From the NCBI GenBank assembly GCA_944548615.1, contig OX155967.1, forward strand, positions 434,001-498,000: a DNA stretch of 64,000 bases. Reading direction: 5' to 3'. The stretch's first letter is position 1; every line of letters begins with the position of its first letter. The notes beneath the pieces are model-generated. The model was not told where the DNA came from. It ran no database searches and worked only from the letters and a program-made list of their open reading frames with translations. The translations under genes and the position numbers were made by a program. The DNA is from Micropterix aruncella (lineage: Eukaryota; Arthropoda; Insecta; Lepidoptera; Micropterigidae). Positions 22,324-32,469 of this stretch are shown here, piece after piece.

Positions 22324-24262
22324 AATACAAACGGAGCTGCCATGGAATTCACCGACCGGAGTCGGGCCCATCATAATACTATTTTTTTTACACTTCTGGG
22401 GGGTGAGCAGTGGATTCCGGACTTACGAACCGGCTGTGGTAGGTTTAGGACAGCTGTCTTGCCACATGTGAGCGTTCACCTTGCCACCCATTCACTCCCC
22501 CTTCGAAGCCATAGAATTTGAGATGCGCAAATCGCAGTTTTAGATAATTTTTCTAAGAAAGAGTTGATTATTTTTCTGGAAAGGCCAAGATCTTTAAAGA
22601 GGTGAAATAGAGATTTAGCTGGCAGGCCACGAGCGCCAACTTCCACCGCGTGAAGGTGAACAGTGAAGCCGTTCCGGGTTACGGCATTTGCAAGATCATG
22701 GTATTTATTTAATTTGTACTCGTGGTCTTTTGGGATATTTGATTCCCATGGAACAGTTAATTCTACAATAAGAGCCACCTTCCGAGATAGAGAGTAAAGA
22801 GTTATATCTGGACGGAGGGCTGTGCATCCGAGACTTTCAGGGAATTTATACTGCTTAGAGACCGAATCAACCTCCAGAATCCAATCTGTAGCTTTCTCGA
22901 TTATTGAGAAAGGTTTTGTAGTTAAATGTTTTTTGCCTTTAGAGCCATCCCGCACAAACTGTATTGGGGGTTTGGAGGATACTGTCAAACCCTTGTTGGC
23001 ACGAGCCACTGAGAGACTAATTACCTCGCGAATAACAGCGAGAACTTTGTCATGGCGGTAAGTGTACCGTCCTTGATCTAAGGCCACCTTGCAGCCAGCT
23101 AGAATGTGTCTAGCTGTGCAAGGGGTATTGCTACAGAGGGGACAAGAACTATCCTCGGCAAAGCTCCAACGAGCGAGGTTACTGGGGTCTGGAAGTGTAT
23201 GCTGAAAGGCATTCAAATAAAATTTCAGCATCTCTGGCGTCCAGTCATAGAGCATTACCTTCCAGTGCATTGGAGGCGGAATGCAAAAGTCACCAATTGT
23301 TGTCCAATCATTCTGGCATTGAAGGCCAATAGCATGAGCCATACTCTTGCTGTCGTAATCTCCCCGCAAAATAGACTTCTTCAAGTCCACGTCGCTCGTG
23401 GTTGTACTGCCATACCCCAGACCAGTGCCATTCTGGCTGATTCCAGTAAGGAACCTTTTGTGGAAGTCTACGCGGGCTTGTAGTTCATTTGAATCACTAC
23501 AGCCACTTATTACGTGCTTCGATATTGCCGGATCTTTCGAATTGCACAGAATCGAATTTTTGGTTATTCTGGAGTTGGCGTAGAGCAGAGAGGGCAGTTT
23601 AAGCGCTAGCCCAAAATTTTGTTTGGACCTGAAGAGAGTCGAGGGGTCAGCTGGTTTGGCTAAGGACAGCCAGGATTTTAAACTAGCTGTCACCAGTGCA
23701 TCTAGACGGGACAGTTGGGTTTTGGTAAAATCGTAAATAAGAAAGGGCCATGACAAATGTGACGTTAGATAATTGTCATAGATCCAGGCCTTACGAGGGC
23801 CAGAAATTAGCAAGGCATCTATTTTCGCCAGGCAACTTTTGAAATGCTCTATAACATGATCGCCCGAGACGTCTTTTCCCTGATGGGTGATTTTTCTGCC
23901 AAGGAATTTGAAATGATTGTTTGGGTCTATAAGGGAGATATTAGAGCCCTTATAGACCAATTTGGGGTCATAGGATGTAAACTTTGTGCCCATGCGGGCG
24001 AGTCCAAGGCAAAAACATTTGGAGGGCTTCACTTTTATACAGCCTGACCAGTCGCAGAAAAGCTCCACTTTCTGTAATAGCAGGGAAAGCTGCTTGGGGC
24101 TTCTGGTGATGAAAGTTAGGTCGTCGGCAAAAGCGAGGCACGACGAGGTGTATTGGCCGTCTGTTTTAAAACGGTAGCCCCACTTCCTGTCAAACTGGCT
24201 CAGGCTTTCCAGAAGTATATTAAAAACTATATTAAAGATCGTCGGGGAGAGGCAACAGCCCT
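22324..24262 (-). mobile_element. R2-type LINE with restriction-like endonuclease, 5'-truncated
   Basis: On the minus strand the copy starts inside the RT palm at 24262 and runs through the end of the single ORF (22476) and a short 3' UTR to about 22324, where an AT-rich ATAAATAATAAAT tail follows. It shares its 3' end with the fragment at 17568-17758. A restriction-like endonuclease at the C-terminus places it among the R2/NeSL/R4/Hero-type LINEs. Confidence 0.8.
22476..24262 (-). pseudogene. RT and restriction-like endonuclease ORF of an R2-type LINE
   Basis: About 595 codons are open without a stop. In order: GCCLSPTIFNIVFNILLES and the catalytic AFADDLTFI box (24262-24120), FKFLGRKITHQGKDV, a long thumb/linker, the zinc-knuckle CPLCSNTPCTARHILAGC (about 23160-23105), and a PD-(D/E)XK-type endonuclease with RPDITLYS and ALIVELTVPWE (about 22815-22745). 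The C-terminus ends at 22476. Position of the knuckle before the endonuclease is diagnostic of early-branching LINEs with site preference. Only the 5' truncation makes it a pseudogene; the remaining frame is clean, suggesting a fairly young insertion. Confidence 0.87.
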
Positions 24263-25143
24263 GAAATTAAATTATTGTTTCCGAAATTATGGCGTAGTGA
24301 CATCAACTGTTACTTCTGTCAGATTAAATTATCGGATTTTGTTTACTACCCACCAATTTCATTGGTAGCGCTTTCCGCTGAGCTAGAAATGTTCCGATTG
24401 CGATAAGTCGCAATTTCAAACGCGACAGATATAATATAATTACATTATTCGGTTTTGGCTAACTACCTATTATGTCATCAGTTACTGCGTCTACTGCCCT
24501 AGTGATGTGCTGATAGGATTAGTCGCTTTGCCGTACGATATGTTATGTCATAGGATAGATGATAATAATCTAGTAGTAATATAATCTGCACCTTTGCACC
24601 TAATATTCTTCCTAGTCTATTGAACAGAATTTGACCACCGCATATACATTACGGTGTAATCATTTAACATCCTATTATTTTACTACAAATAAGTAGGAAA
24701 CTATTACAATACTCTGTGAGTTCGAGGAGTATATACATTGATGTGATCGTAATGATATTGAGTATGCAACATTATCAGTAGACGACCTCTCGTACATATT
24801 ACGCAAATGCTTGATTGTGCGCATTTCCAAATTAGTACATGTTTATTCTGTCTCCCCAACAAAGATGTTTTTTTTTGTGTTGTCAATGTTTTCAATTTTA
24901 TGTCAGAAACTCGGTGGTAATTCCATGATATTACATGATATTAACTTTATGTAAACCACCAAGCAATCAGCAGGGTAAATGAATTAATTAAATTAATAAT
25001 ATATTGCTATATAATATAATTATATATTATTTAAATAAATAGTATTTATATATGTATTTTTTTAACATAAATTTTGATTTTGATTTTTTGTAACCGAATA
25101 CTCTGTTTATTTAGGTTTTTCACTTTGAATAGTTTGATTTTAT
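24263..25143. other. AT-rich region with a tRNA-like A-box motif
   Basis: No protein gene. On the minus strand TAGCTCAGCGGAAAGCGC at about 24366-24383 matches a tRNA A-box and D-arm, but I see no B-box or cloverleaf. It could be a SINE remnant. Confidence 0.35.
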
Positions 25144-26672
25144 ATTACTTTTTTTTTTACACATTATGCCAAGTTTTCCGTCCCCAATGTCTTCTTATCC
25201 CTCCTCATCCTCTTCTAGTGAAATGCCTTTTTCTGCCACTATTGAGCAAATTTGTTCCGAAGCTGACAATACTTTTGAGTTCTTCCCTTGACAATTATTT
25301 TGGCCTATTGTGTCCCCTGAATAATGCCTTGAAGGCTACCTCCTCCAGCCACAAAAATATATTTAATGTTTGTCACATTAACCCTCAAAGTATTCCGCAG
25401 CACTATCCTGACCTCCTGGCTACCTTCTCCGGACTAAACCTGCATGCTCTTTTAGTCAGTGAAACTATGTTGAAACAAACGCTGCCATCTCATCAGTACT
25501 CTTTGCCAGGATACCAGCTAATCCGAAATGACAGAATGAGTTGGAGGTGTGGTGGTGTCGGCATTTATCTCCGGGCTGATATTAAATTTAAAATTATTAT
25601 GCAATCCCCATCCACGTGCAGGGGTCGTCCGAAGTTTCTTTTCATTGATTGTGAACTTCAGACTTCATCTCTTCTACTTGGCGTTGTGCATTGTCCTCCC
25701 CAGATTAACTATTTTCAGGAACTCGAGTCCATCCTTGAAAGTCTTCTTCCCAACTATAGCCACTCAATTCTGCTAGGCAACTTAACACTTGCCTCCTTAA
25801 GGGAGACCGCAGATCTACCAAACTTTTAGACATTGTTTCGTCTTACAATCTCCACATTCCCCTTCTTAATGCAACACATCACGATAAGACCTCTCATAGC
25901 CTGATTGATCTGATAATGACATCTTCTCCTGATAGGATAAAGTCTTTCGGGCAGTACACTGCTTCTGGTTTTTCGCACCATGACCTTCTATATCTCTGTT
26001 ATAAAATCCAAAGCCCGAAACTCCCACCCTCAATTCTACGTATTAGAAACCTAAATCGCATCGATCATAATGTACTCTTGCAAGACGCGTATGAGTCCGA
26101 ATGGCATACTATATTTGCAGAACCTTCTATTAATAATAAAGTCCATTTACTCAACAAGTTAATCACAAAGCTTTATGACAAGCATGCGCCGTTTAAAACT
26201 AGTCGCGTCAAGCATCAGCCGTGCCCGTGGATGACTGACGATATTTTGAAGCTTATGGCAAAGCGTGATAATGTTAAAACCAAACACAAGGCTACACCGA
26301 CAGACGAGCTATGGGCTTCCTATAAACTACTGAGGAATCGATGCAGCCAGTTGTGTCGCAATTCTAAAAAAAGCTTTCATTTATAAGAATTTTAATAATT
26401 CAACTCCTAAACAAACCTGGAAATTTCTCCATTCCATCGGCGTGGGTAAAACTAAATTGATGTCTAATACTTCAAATATTGATCTTAACACCATGAATGT
26501 CTTTTTTTCAAAGCCTCCTATCACTTTGGACTCGAATTCCAAAAAAAATACTCTAAGTGACATTCGAAATGAGTCGAGAATAAATGGTAGTACTTTCTCT
26601 TTTGCGGCCGTTTCTCAATGCACTGTTAGGCGAATTCTTTTTGGTATTAAATCCAAAGCCTCTGGCATTGAT
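25144..26672 (+). pseudogene. LINE endonuclease and RT N-terminal region
   Basis: Frame-shifted translation gives an apurinic-type endonuclease (FNVCHINPQSIPQH near 25355, VSETML near 25459, RRND-like and CGGVGIYLR near 25545, LLGNLTLAS near 25770), then the linker (25916-26385, 156 codons, with HQPCPWMTDDILKLM) and the RT entry motif KASGIDN at 26650-26672. Stops near 25829, 26384 and several frame changes mark decay. The RT continues at 29163 on the other side of a DNA transposon. This is a different LINE family from the one at 37-40 kb. Confidence 0.8.
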
Positions 26673-29162
26673 AATTGAAGGGCTGAAATTCTAAAGGGTC
26701 TAAGTGCCAAAAAATCTCAAACCGATATTTTCACGGAAATACAATCAATGTGCCAAGCCCAATGTCGTATAAAAGAGTCTAAGTGTCTAACTCCGCCCCA
26801 CTACTACACACAAGCTGTTAAAGCAAGGAGCGGGTCTATGTTCCACTATGCGTGTGCATCGGAAAGGCGAGTGTGTGTGCTCTGGCGCAAGCTGCGACCG
26901 GTACGCGGCGGCGCCGTCTTTTCTATCGTTCAGTGGCAATTAACAAGTTTATGGAGATGGACGTTACGCCGGTGCCTTCGACTTCAGACACACATGTTGC
27001 GAAAAATCGGAAAGAGAATGTGAAAATTCAACGGAAGAAGCGTCGTTTGTGCGGGGAGGAGTATATAACATCAAAAAAGATTAAAATTCCAAAGAAAACG
27101 CTGAAAGAGGTTAGTATTATTTTTTAATAATCATTATTTAATAACTTACAGTTGCGTAGCATCGTTGGGCAAATATACGCGACGTTTCGTCTGTTAGTAA
27201 TTAAATAATGTAAGGTGGTTTTCATTCACTGGATAATGTGCTTCTATTTAAAAACTATATTATTATTTCAGGTTGCCTGCAAGTGTAAATTTCATTGTGG
27301 GCAAATTTTACACGAGAGGAGAGAAACCCTTATGATGGAATACTATAGAATTGGAGACGCTATTAAGCAAGGAACATATCTTCTCGGGCTCATTCAAATA
27401 ACTCCAGTTGGAAGAAGGCGACACGGTACATACACCAACGCTGTAGACAGTCGCAGACAAACATCAGTAGCTTATACTCTGCCAGACGGTACTGGGAACC
27501 ATGTCCAGGTATGCCGTCAGACTTTTCAAGCTGTTTTTGCCATTTCGCATAAGAAAGTCCAGACTTTGGTGGAAAAAAAGAAGCGCGGAGAAGTGATTTT
27601 CATAGACAAGCGGGGATCCGGAAACAAGCCCAGAAAATTCACTGCTGAAATTTTCGAGATAGTACTGCATCATATTAAGTCTTTCCCTTCTCAAGAAAGT
27701 CACTACAGTCGACATGAAACTCAAAAATATTATTTAAGCCCCGATCTTAATATTCACCGTTTATACCTGGCATTCAAAGAAAAATACCCAGACTCGCCTG
27801 TGACCTACAGATATTACTTTACAACCTTCAAAAAGCATTTTCCCTATTTGAAGTTTGGACGCCCACGAACAGATACCTGTTCAAAGTGTGATCTTCTTCA
27901 TGCTAAACTGAAATGCTCTGAAGGAAGACAAAAAACTCATACTGCTATCGAGCTAGAAAACCATCACCGTAAAGCTGAAAGTGCTCAAAATACAATGAAA
28001 GCGGATTCGGTAAAATCCCAATCCCCAACGAGCGATACGTTGACAATGGCTATGGACATGCAACAAGTCATTTTTATACCGACATTGACTCATAGTCAGA
28101 TGTTTTATAGCAGACAGCTCTCGTGTTACAACCTTTGCGTTCATATTGCTGACAACCAAAAAGCATACATGTGCCTCTGGAATGAATCATATGCCGGAAG
28201 AGGAGGTAATGAAGTTGGTTCTTCACTGTTGAAGGTTTTAATATAATGTCTGCCAATACTTTAAAAAAAAAAATAGTAATTTGGAGCGACAACTGCATAG
28301 GCCAGAATAAAAACCGGATGGTGTTATTTATTCTTATTTATTTAGTTGCCAATGGCGTGTTCGATATCATAGATCATAAATACTTGGTCAGTGGCCACTC
28401 TTTCATGTCATGTGATCGTGACTTTGCACAGATAGAACAGAGAAAAAAAGTGGTCAAATGCTATGAACCTGCAGATATCGAAAAAATGATACGTGAATCG
28501 TGTCACAAAAACCCATTCGAACCTATAACACTGGACCAACATGATTTTAAAGACCTCAATGAAGCCTCCACGGAGTTCCTGAATACAACAAAATTGAAAA
28601 TATCAACTGTGTCATGGATAAGAATCCAGAAAAACCGGCTACCATATGTTGATTTAATGCAATCTTTCAATGATCCTATACCTTGGGACACCATCAACAT
28701 TTTTAAAAAGGGAAAAATGCCCTCTCAACTGAAGGATATGGTACTTCCAATATTGCCTGCCAAGAATAACATATCAAAAGAAAAACTAATTGACCTAAAA
28801 CAGATGATGCCGTATATACCTGCTGAACACCAACCATTTTATGATGATTTGATCAATAAAACAGAAGCTTGATAATACACATTTTAAAGGACTGTTGTCA
28901 TGTCACTTAGACCCTTTTTATTATTATTCAGTTACCTACATAGGACATTTCAGGACTTTGGAACTTTAATACTTTTTCTTTAAATATTTGTTGGTGTGAG
29001 AGGTTGGCGGCGGAGTCTCATGACTAAGAATATAATTTTCTTTGTATTTCAATTGAAATAAATAATAATTTCGACAAAATGTTTGTTTTATTCAGTTTTT
29101 TTGTTATATCTCGACTTTAACTTTTTGGCACTTAGACCCTTTAGAATTTCAGCCCTTCAATT
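26673..29162 (+). mobile_element. DUF7869-type DNA transposon (26677-29158), TSD AATT
   Basis: Terminal inverted repeats begin GAAGGGCTGAAATTCTAAAG and match for about 37 bp (26677-26713 against the complement ending at 29158). AATT lies at 26673-26676 and 29159-29162. Removing the element and one AATT leaves an uninterrupted LINE RT codon series across the junction, so this is an exact empty-site reconstruction. The interior holds a two-exon transposase-like gene with one frameshift. Total length is 2482 bp. Confidence 0.92.
26951..28872 (+). pseudogene. DUF7869-type transposase-like gene, two exons, one frameshift
   Basis: Exon 1 runs from ATG 26951 to 27109 (53 codons, basic C-terminus). 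A GTTAGT donor at 27110 and a TTATTTCAG acceptor ending at 27271 bound a 162 bp intron. Exon 2 opens with a Cys-rich CKCKFHC segment, then [53 protein letters not shown] (likely zinc-binding), [30 protein letters not shown] one-base loss near 28230-28245 shifts the frame into 28246-28872, which carries WSDNCIGQNKN and GHSFMSCDRDFAQIE. Apart from that shift the gene looks intact. The catalytic role of the D/E/H positions is inferred from TIR context. Confidence 0.75.
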
Positions 29163-29460
29163 TAAACATGGAAATGATTCGGCCAATCCTGGAGCCCATT
29201 CTACCAGCCCTTTGCCACATAATAAATGTTTCCCTGTCTAATGGAGATGTGCGGACCATTTGGAAAAAGGCATTCATAATACCACTTCCTAAACTTTCCG
29301 AACCCAGACCGAACAAGACTTTAGACCCATATCTATTCTGCCTTTATTTTCCAAGGTTTAGGAACGGGCTGTATATATGCAGTTGGATGAGTTCCTCACT
29401 GCGAATAACAGCCTTGACCCACTCCAAATAGGGTTTCGGCCAGGTCACAGCCACAGTAGA
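29163..29460 (+). pseudogene. continuation of the LINE RT after the DNA transposon
   Basis: The frame of 25144-26672 resumes with RPILEPILPALCHIINVS, then WKKAFIIPLPK, and with a frame change RPISILP-like and IGFRPGHSHS near 29435. It ends there: catalytic motifs are absent, so the LINE is 3'-truncated. About 140 bp of unassigned DNA follow. Confidence 0.8.
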
Positions 29461-29609
29461 TATATGAGCTAAAGCAGTATGGAAACTAAGCCCATTTGTT
29501 GAAATAAATACCTACTCTCCATTGGAGCGCAAGGGTAGTCAATCTTTATTTTTTGTAAAAATGATAAGTTATTTTTAATTATTAATAAAATCATTTATTT
29601 GGGGTAGTT

Positions 29610-29843
29610 TCGATGACAATGCATTTTTATGGCATGCTCATGACCTGATTTTACAGCCAAGATCGGCTCCTGAAGAGGATACTTTTCCACTGTCAACAGC
29701 ACAGACACACAATTTTGTGTACACATTCAATTATGATAGCAACTTCCATGTTTCAACATTACATGGCTAATGTACCCTGGGTTGGCTCCCAACGAGGGAA
29801 CTCCTCAACGGTCAACAGCAGAGACCCAAAATGTTGTATACGC
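29610..29843 (+). repeat. 119 bp dispersed repeat, forward copies
   Basis: About two degenerate units of the repeat GTACCCTGGGTTGGCTCCC ... CCTCAACGGTCAACAGC ... TATACGCATTCAATTATGAT. The second is cut at ACGC by the LTR-like insertion at 29844 and resumes with ACGCATTCAATTATAATAG at 31762. Confidence 0.75.
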
Positions 29844-31765
29844 TGTTAGGACCATGTATTTTACCATAAATAGAGATTAATCAAAACATAAAAATAAGAA
29901 TTTCTTCGCATCGCGTAATAGGTGCGAAATAATGGACAATATGTTTGTCGTATATAAGCGACAAAATCGCGCTTGTCCCTATTAAATGATAAGTTAGCAA
30001 GGTAGAATTAGTTTAGGTAAAAGCAAGAGAAATCATCTTTTTTTTTAAAAGTAAACTCAGTTCAGACGATCCGAGCAGGCCCTCTTCGGAATCCGAACCT
30101 AAAACAGGCAAGTCAAAATGTATTGTAACCATTAGTTTCCCCTTCTAAAATCAACTTTGCGATAAATTCGAACTAGAGACAAATCCCTTCTAAATTAAGG
30201 AATTGCCATATCTTCGTTGGCAAAAGGAATCGGGGCTCCGTATATTTTAGAAATTATAAATTGAGAACATGAGATCGATGTACGTAGGTCAGAGGATCGA
30301 TGATCCCAAAAAATCGGTACTGAAGCATCATATTTCGTCACCTTCCCTCAAGCTATTTCCTCACGGCGCGAGCCTTGTTCCAAAGATTAATTTAAAAAAT
30401 AACATTTAATTTCAAATCGTATAATAATAATAATAAAAAACTCTTTATTTTAAATAAAAAAGGCGAGCTTATTGCCTTGCAGCAATGTCTATCAGCTAAC
30501 CTATAGCTTAAGTTTATAACAAATTTAGAACGTTGGCTACGCAAAAGAACAATAAAAACACAAATCGTATCCAGAAAGTAGGTGCTAAAAAATTAGAATT
30601 CGAATACCTGCCATGTAACTTCGACGGGTAGCGGTGTATTCTCCCAAAGTATTCAGGATCCTGAATAACCCGTAATCTCATTCCAAAATCCCAAATTGCC
30701 CTGAATTTCGGTAATGAAATCCGGAACGTCCGAAAGTATTAAATCTATAAATTTAATTATGTAATATCCTAACTGTACTTTTTCGGATCTGCCATATGTT
30801 ATGGCCAGGCATTTATATTTCTATTTATAATTAAATAAAACACATTCTCTGCCACATAAATAAAATTTTCATTTATCGTTTAATATTCCTTATTATCATA
30901 ATAGAGAAATTTTATAGCGGTGAGTCAAATACCGCCGAGTTCGGTCAGAGGCGCGAAAGTCTCGTAGGTACCCGACTGGCATAATGCCAGGGTAATATTT
31001 TAGAATAACGAATAATAGAATAGCTAAATAGTATAAAGAAAACTCCAAAATATTTCAAATCATTTCATCGGTTAGCGGAGAAACAAACCGCCAGAATTAT
31101 TAATAATTATTTGTAATGTCAGTAAGAAAACCCTAGCCAATTTAAAAGTACACATATCTCAGATTCAAATATTAATTATCAAATAAATCATTTCTCTTAA
31201 AATCATATCATAAGTCTAATAATTATATTTACGAGAAAAAGTGACCCGAGTCGCGACTCGAACGCCATCTAGCGTCGGCGCGCGCCGGTATAGTGCCTCA
31301 CCAGCATGGCGGCAGAGGGCGTAAAGAAATCATTATAATTTATCCGGTGCCCAACGCAACAGCGCGAGGTTTGAATCTACGCAGACAAGAGTTCGCATCA
31401 CCTCATCTTCTTCTTTATTTCTTTCGCTAAGTTTATATCAAAATTCCCTCGTAGTAAAATATTATCAATATAATTGACCGTCCGTTCATACTGAGCGCTC
31501 ACAACATTTGGGCGATGTCAAAACGGGATTTTAACCACTCCCTGTAGGACGGCTGAGCTACCGTGGTATCCTCGACATCGTCCCACTCCCGTACTCAAAG
31601 GTAACCTTCCAGGCGGAGGGAGGCCCTTTGCATTGCTATGTGGTCCGATATTCATTTTTGCGTGTGCAGCTGGCGCCCTATATTATAATAAATTAACTTT
31701 ATTGTTGCACATCGTAAGTCATTTTAAACAACCTATTCCCATTTAATCAGGATACATAACAACGC
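29840..31765. mobile_element. LTR-like insertion (29844-31761), TSD ACGC
   Basis: The insert starts TGTTAGGACC and ends GATACATAACA (TGTTA...TAACA), flanked by ACGC at 29840-29843 and 31762-31765. The split repeat unit rejoins exactly when it is removed. It contains a later 138 bp retroposon. No gag/pol is present. A CTCACAACATTTGGGCGATG stretch near 31499 could be an LTR end plus leader, so it may be a solo LTR or a deleted LTR element. About 1.92 kb. Confidence 0.7.
30413..30570 (-). mobile_element. 138 bp 5'-truncated LINE 3' end (30423-30560), 10 bp TSD
   Basis: CAAATCGTAT at 30413-30422 and 30561-30570 flanks the insert. On the minus strand it ends with AATAAAGAG and a TTA-repeat tail, preceded by GCAATAAGCTCGCC, close to the GACAATAAGTCCGCC motif in the 3' UTR of the LINE ending at 42893. 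It is a dead-on-arrival retroposon. Confidence 0.8.
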
Positions 31766-32190
31766 ATTCAATTATAATAGTCCCTTCTAAGTTTCACCAT
31801 GACATGGCTGATGTACCCTGAGTTGGCTTCCGATGAGGAAACTCCTCAACGGTCAACAGCCGAGACCCAACATTTTGTATATGCATTCAATTATGATAGC
31901 CCCTTCCGTGTTCCACCATGACATGGCTGATGAACCATGACTTGGCTTGACATAGGCCCAAAATTTTGTATACGCATTCAATTATCGTAGCTCTTTCCAA
32001 ATTCCACCATGACACCCTGGGTTGGCTCCCAAAGAGGGAACTCCTCAACGGTCAACAGCAGAGTCTCAAAATTTTGAGTCTCTGCTGTTGACCGTTGAGG
32101 AGTCCCCTCATCGGGAGCCAACCCAGGGTACATCAACCATGTCATAGTGAAACTTGAAAGGGGCTATCATAATTAAATGTGTATATGCAA
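31766..32190 (+). repeat. 119 bp repeat array with a head-to-head palindrome
   Basis: Units start at ATTCAATTAT near 31769 and 31888 (119 bp apart) and near 31979 (91 bp, deleted). At 32071/32072 the orientation flips: arms of about 57 bp (32015-32071 and 32072-32128) are near-perfect inverted copies around CAAAATTTTG. Reverse-orientation copies continue to 32190 and recur at 39957-40515. Confidence 0.85.
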
Positions 32191-32469
32191 TAAAGGATCC
32201 TGGCAACTCTGCTTGTACTTGTGCACACAGATATATTTTTTCTGATTTTTAAATTATTTATTTAGTGATTGTTTTTGATTTTTATGCGGTGAAACAGTAA
32301 CATATATACAAGGATACACGAATAAAGATAATAAACAGTGAGAATTACGAATTCGGCAAGAAAACGATTGTAAACATCGGCTTGTATACTGGACAAACTG
32401 TCATTCAAAAACTGATTTACCGATTAATACCATCGGAATCGCCGTGGAAGTAATAAAAATAGGTATCAT
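32191..32469 (+). other. non-coding, possible 5' UTR of the jockey-like LINE
   Basis: No gene. The sequence abuts the AATT target of the DNA transposon and would join 35376 onward, just upstream of the LINE ORF1. It is therefore probably that LINE's 5' UTR. Confidence 0.4.

Noticed and set aside
22822..24177. Plus-strand ORFs across 22.8-24.2 kb
   Set aside because: Antisense shadows of the minus-strand R2-type ORF.
31769..32190. 119 bp repeats as a CRISPR array
   Set aside because: Eukaryotic context, long units, no short repeat/unique spacer pattern.
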